Assembly (NCBI GenBank): GCA_015654635.1
Contig: JAATGP010000037.1
Coordinates: 1 to 64,000, forward strand
Source of the DNA: Alphaproteobacteria bacterium
GTDB lineage: Bacteria; Pseudomonadota; Alphaproteobacteria; Micropepsales; Micropepsaceae
Direction: 5' to 3'
Length of the DNA: 64,000 nt
Shown piece by piece: positions 1 through 9,494 of this stretch. Every line of letters begins with the position of its first letter. Positions within the stretch are counted from its first letter, which is position 1. The position numbers and the translations under genes are program-made. The notes under the pieces are model-generated. The model worked only from the letters and a program-made list of their open reading frames with translations. It was not told the DNA's origin and made no database searches.

Positions 1-58
1 AATACGGCTCGATCATCAGCCACTGTTCGTCGCTCAGCCAGAAAAGGTTGCGCCGCAT
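1..58 (-). mobile_element. IS5-family transposase, N-terminal fragment cut by window edge
   Basis: Reading the minus strand from the ATG at 58 gives MRRNLFWLSDEQWLMIEPY before the window ends. This start (MRRxxFWLSDEQWxxIEP) is typical of IS5-group DDE transposases. Only 19 codons are visible, so completeness and terminal repeats cannot be judged. The element end should lie in the AT-richer stretch just right of position 58, but no inverted repeat could be assigned without the other end. Confidence 0.75.
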
Positions 59-439
59 GCGATTCTCTGCAAATCACCCAGCATAGGGAATCAACAACCG
101 ATTCAGGCGGCAACACTTTTATTGAGTTTTGGCCCTAGTTGCGACGTAGATTGGCGTCCAATCGTTGTGCCGATTTACAGCCACAAATCGATGACCCTGG
201 GATCGATCAGAAGGATCATTTCGCACCTAAGGCATTGTAATTATTAGCATCAAAAGAGAACGAAACCAATTCGTTGCCCGTTTCCTTGCCCGGTTTTTTG
301 CTGGCTGGATAGCCACCCTGTGATTTCCGAGGCCCACCCCACCCTTGGACCATAGGTTACGGGGCATTTTCGCGGAATTGGCTGCGGAATGGAAGACGCG
401 ACCTTTTAGCCGGCGCATCCCCTCGCATATCCGGTCTGG
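59..439. other. Intergenic region, no gene recognised
   Basis: This stretch lies between the transposase start and the 3' end of the LysR gene. Short open frames exist on both strands, but none has a convincing ribosome binding site or recognisable product. It probably contains the IS end and the transcription end of the LysR gene. I see no clear terminator. Confidence 0.5.
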
Positions 440-1357
440 TCATCTTTCCGCCGTGCGGCTCGAAACCTGTGCGATCAGCCTGTCGACGCGCGAAAGGAAC
501 AGTTTCAACACTTGCGATCTGTTGGCGCGATGATAGCCGAGCACGAGGTCGATGGTCGGCCCTCCATCCGTGAAAGGGCGGCTGGTGACGGACCATGTGA
601 GGAAATTCTTCGCGTAAGCGGGCAGGAGGGTCACGCCGCGGGTGGATGCTACCAGTGACATGGCCATGCCCAGATTGTCGATCTTCTGCTCGCCGTTTAC
701 GTTCGTGCCTCTGGCTTGGAAATAGTCGTCTATCACTTGGCGAAATACCGGCGCGGTCGCCGACATGTGGATGAAGGGCTCCTGTGCGATCTCTTCGGCG
801 GTAACGCTCCGTTTTGCTGCCAGAGGATGATCGCTGGGCATGATGGCCACCACGGCTTCACGTGCCACTTGGCGATATTCGAGATCGGGCAGGCCGGGCT
901 CACAGCGCATGAAGGCCAAATCCAGCCGGCCGCGCATCAGCGCAGCGGCCAAATCGGGCGAATAGTGGCTGGAAACCGTAATATCGATGTTGGGCAATTC
1001 ATCTCGCAAGATACGCATGGCCTCGGGCAGCCAGTCCATTTCCTGGCCGGTGAGGAATCCCAACGCGAATGACGCCTTGGCCGGCTGCGCCGCGCGCCGC
1101 GCTGCTGAAGCTGCGGCCTCGACCTGGGCCAATGCCAGTCGCGCATGATCCAGGAAGGCCCGCCCCGCCGGGGTGAGATCGACCCCCTTCGCACTGCGCG
1201 TCAGAAGTTTTGCGCCCACTTCAAATTCAAGGTCGCGGATTTGACGGCTTAAGGAGGGCTGGGCCGTGTGTAGACGCTTTGCCGCCAGAGTGAGGCTTCC
1301 TTCCTCGGCCACCGCTACGAAAAACTTCAAATGGCGTAGTTCCAAGCGCGACCCCAT
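440..1357 (-). CDS. LysR-family transcriptional regulator
   Basis: A 305-aa protein of normal LysR length. The N-terminal winged helix-turn-helix covers about residues 5-65 (LRHLKFFVAVAEEGSLTLAA, then PSLSRQIRDLE). A LysR substrate-binding domain follows from about residue 90. It is divergent from the alpha/beta hydrolase-SDR-SDR-GST run that starts at 1676, and LysR regulators usually control such a divergent neighbour, so it likely regulates those genes in response to a small molecule. The effector cannot be told from sequence. Confidence 0.93.
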   Translation of the reverse strand: MGSRLELRHLKFFVAVAEEGSLTLAAKRLHTAQPSLSRQIRDLEFEVGAKLLTRSAKGVDLTPAGRAFLDHARLALAQVEAAASAARRAAQPAKASFALGFLTGQEMDWLPEAMRILRDELPNIDITVSSHYSPDLAAALMRGRLDLAFMRCEPGLPDLEYRQVAREAVVAIMPSDHPLAAKRSVTAEEIAQEPFIHMSATAPVFRQVIDDYFQARGTNVNGEQKIDNLGMAMSLVASTRGVTLLPAYAKNFLTWSVTSRPFTDGGPTIDLVLGYHRANRSQVLKLFLSRVDRLIAQVSSRTAER

Positions 1358-1675
1358 ACCCGTAAGGCATAAAGGCTTATCTTATCGGGGATTGCACCCT
1401 GTGCTAGCCGAATTTGTCTGACCGCAACACTGTCAGGGGCGCATCTCCGTCGCTTTCCCTGTACCGGCGAAACAGCAAGGCAGGATTATCCCAAATTGCG
1501 GGAAATGTCCAAGCGCGCTCGGCGCAAGCCGCAGACACTATTTCCGATTTCAGCGGTCAACGGCTCAACCAAGTCATACCGCTGAAGCATGCCACCGACC
1601 AAGAAAGTCTTACTCCAGCAGCCCTTCGCTACCCACATCAGCGGTAACCGAAATCGCGACCAAAGGAGCCCGCTC
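1358..1675. promoter_or_regulatory. Divergent intergenic region between LysR and hydrolase operon
   Basis: About 320 bases separate the two divergent starts. The stretch should hold both promoters and the LysR site (consensus T-N11-A). I could not single out one site with confidence. AAAGGAG at 1661-1667 is the ribosome binding site of the hydrolase. Confidence 0.45.
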
Positions 1676-2563
1676 ATGCACACCCACCAGACCGCCCCCA
1701 CCCAATTCGTCGAGGCCAACGGCATCCGCTTCGCCTATCGGCGCTTTGGCAAGACGGGCGGCGCGCCGCTCGTTATGAACGTCCATTTCCGTGGCACCAT
1801 GGACCATTGGGATCCGGCCGTGACCGACGGGCTGGCGCAGCAGCGCGAAGTGATCCTGTTCGATAATGCGGGCATCGGCGCCAGCTCGGGCGAGACACCA
1901 GCGAATATCCCCGATATGGCGACAGACGCCATCGCCTTCATCAAAGCGCTCGGCATCGGCAAGGCCGATATCCTGGGCTATTCAATTGGTGGCAAGGTCG
2001 CCCAAGAGATTGCCGTGCAGGCACCCGACCTTGTGCGCAGGCTGATCCTGGTGGGCACTGGGCCGCGCGGCGCCGATACGGCGGCCAGCAAGTCCGCGGA
2101 GATCTTCTCGGCCACCTACGATCCGCCCGAGCATCTCTGGATCGCCGCGCATTTCCTGCCCAATGCAGCCGGCCGCACGGCGGGACTGAAATTCCTCGAA
2201 CGCAAGCTCCGCCGCCAGGATCGCGTCCCCAAAGTCAGCGAGGCGTCCGCCACCGCGCAGTACACGGCGATCGTCAGGTCAAACGAGAAGACCGATGGCG
2301 TATGGGATTACCTGGCAACAATTCATCAGCCGGTGCTCGTGGTCGACGGCAGCAACGACCTGATCATCCCCACGATCAACGGCTTCACGCTGCAGCAACA
2401 TCTGCCGAACGCGCAGTTCATCGTCTACCCGGATTCCAGCCACGGGCCGTTCTACCAGTATCCGGAGCTGTTCCTGGCCCACGCCGCCCTGTTCCTGGAC
2501 GCGGATTTTGCGGCAGGGAAGGACGCTCCCCTGGCGTTTCCGTCGCTGCCGCCGTCTGTCTGA
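1676..2563 (+). CDS. Alpha/beta hydrolase
   Basis: A 295-aa alpha/beta-hydrolase-fold enzyme. The nucleophile elbow is GYSIGG, the acid region is DGSNDLIIP and the catalytic His lies in SSHGPFYQYP, giving a complete Ser-Asp-His triad in the usual order. The open frame extends upstream to 1589, but the ATG at 1676 is preceded by AAAGGAG and gives the standard N-terminus (MHTHQTAPTQF, then an NGIRFAYRRFG strand). It is first in a tight run with two SDRs and a GST, which suggests breakdown or detoxification of an organic compound. The substrate is unknown. Confidence 0.9.
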   Translation: MHTHQTAPTQFVEANGIRFAYRRFGKTGGAPLVMNVHFRGTMDHWDPAVTDGLAQQREVILFDNAGIGASSGETPANIPDMATDAIAFIKALGIGKADILGYSIGGKVAQEIAVQAPDLVRRLILVGTGPRGADTAASKSAEIFSATYDPPEHLWIAAHFLPNAAGRTAGLKFLERKLRRQDRVPKVSEASATAQYTAIVRSNEKTDGVWDYLATIHQPVLVVDGSNDLIIPTINGFTLQQHLPNAQFIVYPDSSHGPFYQYPELFLAHAALFLDADFAAGKDAPLAFPSLPPSV

Positions 2564-2594
2564 AAACCAATCAACCCTCTGAAAGGATTTCACC

Positions 2595-3335
2595 ATGTCC
2601 AATCTGACCAACAAAGCGGCGCTCGTTACTGGCGCTTCGCGCGGCATCGGTGCCGCGATTGCCAAGCGACTGGCCGCGGACGGCGCCAAGGTCGCGATCA
2701 CCTACACACGGAGCGCGGACGCCGCCGCCAAGGTGGTGAAGGATATCGAAAGCGCCGGCGGCAAAGCCATTGCCATTCAGGCCGACGCCACCGACGCCAA
2801 GGCGGTCAACGCGGCCGTGGAAAAGGTGGTCGCGACGTTCGGCCAGCTCGACATCCTGGTGAACAACGCTGGCACCGCTATTCCAAAGCCTTTCGAAGAA
2901 GCCACTCTGGAAGAAATAGATCAGGTGATCGCCCTCAATCTGCGTGGTGTGTTCGTTGCCACCCAGGCCGCGCTTAAACACCTGCAGAACGGTGGCCGTA
3001 TCATCAGCATCGGCTCCTGCGTGGGCGAGCGGATGATGACGCCGGGCCTTGCGGTCTATGCTGCCACCAAAGGCGCCGTGAAGATCTTCACCCAGGGCTT
3101 GGCACGCGAGGTCGGGGAGCGCGGCATCACGGTCAACAATATCCAGCCCGGTCCGATCGATACCGACCTCAACCCTGCCGCGGGCGACTGGGCTGCTCCG
3201 CAGATCGCCAACACCGCGCTGAAACGTTACGGCCACGTGGCGGATATCGCGGCCATGGTGGCCTTCGTGGCTGGGCCTGAAGCCTCTTACATCACCGGCG
3301 CGAGTCTGACCGTCGATGGCGGCACCAACGCTTAA
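2595..3335 (+). CDS. Short-chain dehydrogenase/reductase (SDR)
   Basis: A 246-aa classical SDR. It has the cofactor motif TGASRGIG near the N-terminus, the NNAGT motif in the middle and the YAATKGAVK catalytic Tyr-Lys pair. The C-terminal SLTVDGG is typical of FabG-like SDRs. The start is preceded by GAAAGGA. It begins 31 bases after the hydrolase and ends 11 bases before the next SDR, so it is very likely cotranscribed. Function is NAD(P)H-dependent carbonyl/alcohol interconversion. Its FabG resemblance need not mean fatty acid synthesis in this context. Confidence 0.92.
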   Translation: MSNLTNKAALVTGASRGIGAAIAKRLAADGAKVAITYTRSADAAAKVVKDIESAGGKAIAIQADATDAKAVNAAVEKVVATFGQLDILVNNAGTAIPKPFEEATLEEIDQVIALNLRGVFVATQAALKHLQNGGRIISIGSCVGERMMTPGLAVYAATKGAVKIFTQGLAREVGERGITVNNIQPGPIDTDLNPAAGDWAAPQIANTALKRYGHVADIAAMVAFVAGPEASYITGASLTVDGGTNA

Positions 3336-3346
3336 GGAGAATGCTC

Positions 3347-4093
3347 ATGACCGCTCTTTCTGGAAAAACCGCTCTCGTTACCGGTGCCAGCCGCGGCATC
3401 GGCCGGGCCACCGCGCTGGAACTCGCCAGGGCCGGGGCACAAGTGCTGGTCCATTACAGCACCAGTCCCAATGAGGCCGATGCCGTAGTCACCGCGATCG
3501 CCAAGGCAGGCGGCCGCGCCCAGACGTTGAAGGCAGACCTCGCATCGCCCGGTGGGCCACACGATCTGGCCCGCCAGACGCGCGCCGTTGTCGGCGACCG
3601 GCTGGACATCCTGGTTGCCAATGCTGGAATGGGCAGCAGTGCCGCCATCGAAGACACCACAATCGAGAATTTCGATCGGTTGTTTGCCGTTAATGTGCGT
3701 GCGCCCTTTTTCCTGGTGCAGCAGTTGCTGCCTATCCTAGGCACCGGCAGCAGTGTTGTGTTTGTGTCGTCATTGGCCGCTCACGCGGTTGTCGGCAGCT
3801 TGTCCGCCTATGCCGCTACCAAGGGCGCAGTCGATACGCTGGTGAAGTACTTCGCGTCGGCACTGGGCGGGCGCGGCATTCGTGTCAATGCCGTGGCGCC
3901 CGGCGTGGTCAACACGGACATGTCGAGCTTTGCCAAGACAGATCAAGGCCGCGACTTTACGCTGGGCCTGCAGGCCCTCCAGCGCGTGGCAGATCCAGAC
4001 GACATCGCATCCGCCATCGCCTTCCTCGCCTCCGACGCCGCTCGCTGGGTTACTGGTGACACGCTGCGCGTCGATGGCGGCTCCAAACTTTGA
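3347..4093 (+). CDS. Second short-chain dehydrogenase/reductase (SDR)
   Basis: A 248-aa SDR paralogous to the preceding gene, with TGASRGIGRAT (cofactor binding), VANAGMG in place of NNAG, and YAATKGAVD as active-site Tyr-Lys. AAGGAGA at 3334-3340 abuts the ATG at 3341 and is properly spaced for the ATG at 3347, so 3347 is preferred. Two unlike SDRs in one run point to two redox steps on the same pathway or overlapping substrates. Confidence 0.9.
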   Translation: MTALSGKTALVTGASRGIGRATALELARAGAQVLVHYSTSPNEADAVVTAIAKAGGRAQTLKADLASPGGPHDLARQTRAVVGDRLDILVANAGMGSSAAIEDTTIENFDRLFAVNVRAPFFLVQQLLPILGTGSSVVFVSSLAAHAVVGSLSAYAATKGAVDTLVKYFASALGGRGIRVNAVAPGVVNTDMSSFAKTDQGRDFTLGLQALQRVADPDDIASAIAFLASDAARWVTGDTLRVDGGSKL

Positions 4094-4113
4094 ATCATAC
4101 ACAGGAGATCATC

Positions 4114-4755
4114 GTGACCAATCTCACGCTTTATCAGTGGAAGGGATCGCCCAATTCCCGGCGTATCCGCATCTTCCTGGCCGAAAAGGGCATCGATATT
4201 CCCTTCACGCCGGTCAATCTCGGCGAAGGCGAACAACGCTCGGATTGGTACAGCGCCATCAATCCGCGCCGCGTCGTGCCAACGCTGGTGCTTGAGGACG
4301 GTACCGCCATCGGCGAGGTGCCAGCCATCATGCGCTATCTGGATGAGGCGTTTCCAGACAAGCCTCTGCTCGGTACGACTCCTGAGGAAAAGGGCATCAT
4401 AGCCATGTGGGAACGGCGTATGGAGCAGGAAGGCTTCGCCGCCGTCATGGAGGCTGTCCGCAATGCCGTGCCGGGACTGAAAGGCCGCGCCCTGGCCGGG
4501 CCCCATGCCTATGACCAGATTCCGGCGCTGGCGGAACGCAGCCGGCGGCGGGTGGCGGACTTCTATATCGATCTCGATGCACGGTTGGGCGAAGCCACCT
4601 TTGTAGCAGGCGAAACGTTCTCTGCTGCCGATATTACCGCGCTGGTGGCGGTGGACTTCGCAACCAACGCCCTGAAGATTGGCATTCCTGAGGAGGCCGC
4701 CAAAGTGAGAGGCTGGTACGAAACCGTCTCGGCACGCCCCAGCGCCACCGCCTGA
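4114..4755 (+). CDS. Glutathione S-transferase family protein
   Basis: A 213-aa cytosolic GST. The N-terminal thioredoxin-like domain has the SPNSRR segment after the first strand and RRVVPTLVLEDG with the cis-Pro. GEVPAIMRYLDE is the glutathione gamma-Glu binding segment (usually ESxAIxxYL). A helical C-terminal domain contains FSAADITALVAVDFA. The start is GTG at 4114 with AGGAG six bases upstream; the frame is open to 4090. It is last in the hydrolase-SDR-SDR run and likely conjugates or isomerises an electrophilic intermediate. Confidence 0.88.
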   Translation: MTNLTLYQWKGSPNSRRIRIFLAEKGIDIPFTPVNLGEGEQRSDWYSAINPRRVVPTLVLEDGTAIGEVPAIMRYLDEAFPDKPLLGTTPEEKGIIAMWERRMEQEGFAAVMEAVRNAVPGLKGRALAGPHAYDQIPALAERSRRRVADFYIDLDARLGEATFVAGETFSAADITALVAVDFATNALKIGIPEEAAKVRGWYETVSARPSATA

Positions 4756-4772
4756 TCGGCCAGCAGAAAAAC

Positions 4773-4806
4773 ACCCGTCGTTCCCGAAAAAGCGGGTATG
4801 ACGGGT
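4773..4806. repeat. Imperfect palindrome between convergent genes
   Basis: ACCCGTC at 4773-4779 pairs with GACGGGT at 4800-4806, and CCCG pairs with CGGG inside, closing on an A-rich loop. The shape and sequence (CGTC-TTCCCG-AAAA-CGGG-GACG) resemble the dispersed intergenic palindromes common in proteobacteria. There is no T-run, but it sits between convergent GST and M28 genes and may act as a two-way transcription stop or mRNA 3' end. Confidence 0.6.
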
Positions 4807-4902
4807 TTCGCGTAAGCAACCTTTCAACATAGTCGAGAGAGCCTGAGGTGCTTTCTAGGCGCTATGGCATAAACCCGAAGATTGGTCCCGGGTGGAAGAA
4901 GA

Positions 4903-6519
4903 TCACTGTTGTGGTGCTCTCTGAGCCGTATGCGGGGCGAAGATACTGGCCGGTAGCCATTGTGGCCGGGTGGGCGCATCCGCGACACGCTTGGTAAGGG
5001 CCGCCACAAAGGTGTCGAGCTTCACCGCTTCTTCCTTCTCCACCGGCTGCGAGAGATCATCCGAAGGGGCATGATAGCGGTTGGCGCGCCAGTCATGCTC
5101 GACTTGGAACTCGGGTGTCCCCTTGGCAAAGCCGAACTTGAAGGCGAGGGCTGGAATGCCTTCGCGCACGAAGCTGAATTGGTCGGTGCGAGTGAAGACG
5201 TTGCGGTCGGGCATGGGGTCAGGAATCATCGTGAGGCCCTCTAGTTTGGCAACGGCACTTGCGTCAGCACCCAAGCTGCTCTCATCCTGGCCTGGCGCGT
5301 AAACACTCTTGAGTGTCCACAATGGTAGGGCCATATCGAAATTGAAATCGGCGATGATGGCGTTCTTCGGCACCGTTGGGCGAAGTGCGAAATAGCGCGA
5401 ACCCAACAGGCCCTTTTCCTCTGCCGTAAAGATGACAAACAGCACGGAGCGGCGCGGCCTTGGCCCTGATTTCAGGATATGTGCGATGTCCAGCACGGTC
5501 GCCACGCCCGAAGCGTCGTCCATAGCACCGTTATAGATGCTGTCGCCTTTGATGGGGTCGCCGATACCCAAATGATCGAGATGCGCCGAGACGGCCACAT
5601 ATTCCTTCGTCAGCGTTGGATCACTGCCTTTGAGTTCGGCGATCAAGTTCGGCGAGACAATCTCTTTGTGCTCACTGGCAATAGTCGTCTCGAGGCGTGA
5701 TGGCAAAGCGAAGTGTGGCAGTGGCTTGGAGCCATCGGCGAGAGCTGCCAGTTCGGCAAAGCTGTGCCCGGAGCCAGCGAACAGCCGCTCGGCCTGCTGC
5801 GGGTCCACGCTGGCAATAAAAAAGTCTTTGGCGATGTCGCGTAATTTGGCATCTGCCAAATACATGCCGGGCTGATGGGCAATCAGTTTTTGCCGTGCCC
5901 AAGGAATCTCGATCTGGCTTTGGGTTGTTAGGGTGATGACGCCCTTGGCGCCGCGCTTGCTGAGCTGTTCCAGCCGCGAGAAGCGGGCATAGGATTTGAC
6001 AGGGCCGGTGATATCCGTAGGACCGCCGGACAGGACAACAACGATTTTGCCTTTCAGGTCTTGTCCGGCGAAGTCGTCATGTCGTTGTTCCGGTAGGTGC
6101 AGACCATAACCGATAAAGACGAGTGGCGCGTTAAGAGTTGCGGGCCGCGGTCCGCCAGCTGCGGAAATGATGACGTCCTCACCCGAACGGAGGGCGTCCT
6201 TGCTGCCATCGGGTGCGATCAACAAGATTGTAGAGGCGGCCTGATCGACGGTTTGTTGCTGGAATCGGACAGGCTGCAAAAAACCATCGGCGCCCGCCGG
6301 CGCCAGTCCCTCTTCTTGAAACCGCCGCAGCACATAATCGGCGGCGCGCTGATAACCGGCAGATCCCGTCAAACGCCCCTCATTGGCGTCGTCGGCAAGG
6401 GCCGCAATATCCGCCCACCATTGCGCAGCAGCTGGCGACAGCGGGGTAGCGGTCTCGCCACGAACCGGCATCGCGAAAAACGCAAGAAGTGTCAGCGATA
6501 TGCAGAGGCGATGATACAT
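4903..6519 (-). CDS. Secreted M28-family zinc metallopeptidase
   Basis: A 538-aa protein starting at the ATG at 6519, which gives a signal peptide (MYHRLCISLTLLAFFAMPVRG) and has GGAG upstream. A protease-associated insert lies around residues 130-260. M28 zinc ligands are visible: AHLDHLG (His about 313), MDDASG (Asp about 334-335), TAEEKGLLGS (Glu about 367-368), and a C-terminal His in RYHAPSDD. The family cleaves amino-terminal or dipeptide bonds of peptides outside the cytoplasm. It is divergent from a TonB receptor, which suggests joint use of peptide substrates. Confidence 0.92.
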   Translation of the reverse strand: MYHRLCISLTLLAFFAMPVRGETATPLSPAAAQWWADIAALADDANEGRLTGSAGYQRAADYVLRRFQEEGLAPAGADGFLQPVRFQQQTVDQAASTILLIAPDGSKDALRSGEDVIISAAGGPRPATLNAPLVFIGYGLHLPEQRHDDFAGQDLKGKIVVVLSGGPTDITGPVKSYARFSRLEQLSKRGAKGVITLTTQSQIEIPWARQKLIAHQPGMYLADAKLRDIAKDFFIASVDPQQAERLFAGSGHSFAELAALADGSKPLPHFALPSRLETTIASEHKEIVSPNLIAELKGSDPTLTKEYVAVSAHLDHLGIGDPIKGDSIYNGAMDDASGVATVLDIAHILKSGPRPRRSVLFVIFTAEEKGLLGSRYFALRPTVPKNAIIADFNFDMALPLWTLKSVYAPGQDESSLGADASAVAKLEGLTMIPDPMPDRNVFTRTDQFSFVREGIPALAFKFGFAKGTPEFQVEHDWRANRYHAPSDDLSQPVEKEEAVKLDTFVAALTKRVADAPTRPQWLPASIFAPHTAQRAPQQ

Positions 6520-7009
6520 GAGGTGTAATCTCCGGTTATGCCGGACACAGCGGGATCGCGTCCGTTGTTTGCAAAATCTAAAGTGGTGACCGCGTGGAAG
6601 TTGCAGTGTTGGTTGTGCTGCTATCGCTTTTTGCGATTGTTCCGCTCGGTCCACAACCGTCTCTGTGTTTCAAGCTCAAGAGGATCGTGTCATCCGCGTA
6701 TCACCGTCTTATAAATGATCATGTCGATATAGTCGATGCAATCGATAGAGTATTGACTTCATGTCTTGTGTGCAATCCAATTGCAGCAGAGATACAAAAG
6801 AGGGTGTGCCGCGTGATATCCGTTACCGAACAACGCCCAGCTTAGAAGCGCGCTATCAACAACAAGCGCGGTCGTAGATCGGCTCTGCTTGTTCAGCGCT
6901 GCCAGCCTGCCTGAAATTATTCCCGCAATGACGCGCCTGTGCTCCGGGCGGTTTGTGGCCAGTTTGGGCTGCAACGGGATTTCTATTGTCCTAAATCGAG
7001 GAAGTCATA
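6520..7009. other. Divergent intergenic region, no gene recognised
   Basis: These 490 bases separate the M28 peptidase and the TonB receptor. The middle part is AT-richer than its neighbours and contains TTGACT at 6753-6758, a possible -35 element for the receptor, but no good -10 follows. Short open frames here have no ribosome binding site or recognisable product. No riboswitch core was seen. Confidence 0.4.
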
Positions 7010-9472
7010 ATGAAATCTACGTCTTTTGGTCTTCGTGCGGCACTTCTTTCTACTGCGCTTGCCGGGCTCTCATCTCTGACTACCGCCGAAGCCGCAAGCG
7101 AAGCGCCGGCGGCATCGGAGGTGATTGTCATAACGGGAACGCGTGGCTTGGAACGAACCGTTACCAACAGCCCCACGCCAATTGACGTGCTGGCAGGCTC
7201 CGATATCACTCAGTCGGGCGACACCAGCGTTCTTTCAGCCCTCAATACGCTGGTGCCCTCGTTCAACGAGCCCGATCGGGCAGGCGGTTCCACGGCGACC
7301 GTCATTCACACAGGCGGCCTTCGCGGTCTTAATCCCGATCAGACCTTGATCCTCGTCAATGGCAAGCGCCGGCATGCGACTTCGCTGATTAATGCTGTCT
7401 CCTCGCTTTACAACGGGTCGGTGCCGGTCGATCTCGATCTGATTCCGGCCTCCGCTATCGATCACATCGAAGTGTTGCGCGACGGCGCTGCTGCGCAATA
7501 TGGCTCGGACGCCATCGCCGGTGTCATTAACATCATCCTGAAAAGTGATAGCAAAGGCGTCACAGCGAGCGCTTCGGCCGGTCAAAACGACGACCGTGAC
7601 GATGGCCAGCGCTACTCGCTGCTGGGGCATGCAGGCTTTGATCTCGGCGGTGCAGGCTTTGTCAATTTTTCGCTCAGCGCCAAGGATCAGGCGGCGGCGA
7701 ACCGCGCTATTCCCATCTCGCCATCGATCAGCCTTTACAATCCCGTTGGCGGCCATCCCGACCCGCGCGAAGCCACGATCGATCGCCTCGTCACTACCAA
7801 TTACGGCACCATGCCCCAGCGTAGTATTATCTTCGGTTATAATGCAGAGTACCATGCTGGCGACGTCGAGTTCTATTCCGACGGCACGGTGGCCAAACGC
7901 ATTTCCGATCTCAACTCGACCTTTCGCGCGCCGAACAATGTCGTCTCGCTTCCCGAAATCTATCCCAACGGTTTTAGGCCACGGGAAGTCATCAATGAAG
8001 TTGATTATGAAGGCATCGTTGGGGTGCGCGGGAGTGTCGACGGCTGGGATTGGGATCTCAGCTCCAGCTATGGCACGAACCAAGCGCGTCTGACGGCGGA
8101 CCACACTCTTAACGCATCACTAGGCCCGACCGGCCCCACCACATTTTATCTCGGCCGGCTCTCGACCTCGGAATGGGTGAATTCGCTCGACATCACCCGG
8201 AACATTGATCTTGCCGGTTCTCTTCACGTCTCGGCCGGTTTGCAGCATCGCCTGGAGACTTACGCTATCCGTGATGGCGATGTTGCCGCCTCGGCTGCCG
8301 GAACCTATGTTATTCCGGCTGGTCAACCCAATACTGGCTCGCGCCCGGCACCAGGGGTTCAGGGCGCCACCGGCATCAGCACTGCCGACGCCGGACACGC
8401 CGCCCGCAACAATTTGGCGGCTTATATCGATCTCACCTACGATCCGACGCCGGATTTGACCATATCCGCAGCGGGCCGTGTCGAGCATTACGATGACAGC
8501 AGCGGCGATACGGCGATTGGAAAGTTCAATGTCCGCTATGCCGTGACGCCATGGCTGTCTCTGCGCGGCGACATCAACACCGGCTTCCGTGCGCCCGCCT
8601 TGGCACAGGAAATATGGGCCACAACGACGGGCCAGTTTCAGCTCATCGGCGGCACCATGACCCTGCTCAACATCAAGGCGTTGCCGGTGAATTCTCCCTC
8701 GGCCATCGCGCTCGGGGCGACGCCGCTGCAACCGGAAACGTCATTGAATTATAGTGCCGGTGTCGTTCTGACGCCGCTCGATGATTTCATCCTCACGGTG
8801 GACGCTTATTCCATCGACGTCTACAAACGCATCGAGCCCACCGGCACGCTGACCGGTACCGCCGTCAGCAACATCCTGGTGAAGAACGGTCTGCCTTCAA
8901 ATATCAGCGCAACCTATTTCACCAACGCCATCAATACTCGCACGCAGGGGTTGGATACTGTGGCGACTTACGGACTTGATCTCGGCGCCTTTGGCCACAC
9001 CACGCTGAACGCCGGCTTCAACTACAACGTCAATACCATCACGCACATTATCCCGAACCCGACGCAGCTCAGCTCGCTCGGGGCCAATTACGTGATCTTC
9101 GATCGTCTGTCTCAAGGTAACCTCACGACATTGCTGCCGAAGACAAAAGTGTCGCTCGGCAATAGTTGGGCGTGGTCTGATTTCACGCTCACCACGCGCG
9201 CCGTACGCTATGGCAGCTACACCATCCGTCAGAATGCGGCCGCATCGGACAGGGCGTTCAATGCCAAGTGGATCCTCGATGCCGAGCTTGCCTGGCAGGC
9301 GACGGATACCTTCAACATCGCGATTGGCGCAGACAATCTGCTGAACGTCTATCCCAGCGCGAACGGCATCCTGAACACTTCGCTAGGCTCGCAGCAATAC
9401 GGCAGCAGTCCGCCGTCTCCCTTCGGCTTCATGGGTGGCTACTATTACGGCCGCTTGAGCATCAGCCTTTGA
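7010..9472 (+). CDS. TonB-dependent outer-membrane receptor
   Basis: An 820-aa protein with an N-terminal signal peptide (residues 1 to about 28), a TonB-box-like segment EVIVITGTR, then the plug domain. Plug hallmarks are LRGLNPDQTLILVNGKRR, IEVLRDGAAAQYGSDAIAGVINI and a C-terminal beta-barrel ending in RLSISL. It takes up a scarce ligand across the outer membrane with energy from TonB. The plug fits receptors often annotated for cobalamin, siderophores or carbohydrates, but nothing here sets the ligand. A small exported protein follows 22 bases downstream, and the region ends in a terminator at 9989. Confidence 0.93.
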   Translation: MKSTSFGLRAALLSTALAGLSSLTTAEAASEAPAASEVIVITGTRGLERTVTNSPTPIDVLAGSDITQSGDTSVLSALNTLVPSFNEPDRAGGSTATVIHTGGLRGLNPDQTLILVNGKRRHATSLINAVSSLYNGSVPVDLDLIPASAIDHIEVLRDGAAAQYGSDAIAGVINIILKSDSKGVTASASAGQNDDRDDGQRYSLLGHAGFDLGGAGFVNFSLSAKDQAAANRAIPISPSISLYNPVGGHPDPREATIDRLVTTNYGTMPQRSIIFGYNAEYHAGDVEFYSDGTVAKRISDLNSTFRAPNNVVSLPEIYPNGFRPREVINEVDYEGIVGVRGSVDGWDWDLSSSYGTNQARLTADHTLNASLGPTGPTTFYLGRLSTSEWVNSLDITRNIDLAGSLHVSAGLQHRLETYAIRDGDVAASAAGTYVIPAGQPNTGSRPAPGVQGATGISTADAGHAARNNLAAYIDLTYDPTPDLTISAAGRVEHYDDSSGDTAIGKFNVRYAVTPWLSLRGDINTGFRAPALAQEIWATTTGQFQLIGGTMTLLNIKALPVNSPSAIALGATPLQPETSLNYSAGVVLTPLDDFILTVDAYSIDVYKRIEPTGTLTGTAVSNILVKNGLPSNISATYFTNAINTRTQGLDTVATYGLDLGAFGHTTLNAGFNYNVNTITHIIPNPTQLSSLGANYVIFDRLSQGNLTTLLPKTKVSLGNSWAWSDFTLTTRAVRYGSYTIRQNAAASDRAFNAKWILDAELAWQATDTFNIAIGADNLLNVYPSANGILNTSLGSQQYGSSPPSPFGFMGGYYYGRLSISL

Positions 9473-9494
9473 ATCGAAAACCAGGAGTTATCGT

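Noticed and set aside
4903-9472. M28 peptidase and TonB receptor as lasso import/isopeptidase partners of the RiPP cluster
   Set aside because: Known lasso isopeptidases are prolyl-oligopeptidase-like, not M28, and a terminator separates the receptor from the cluster. Kept only as a weak possibility.
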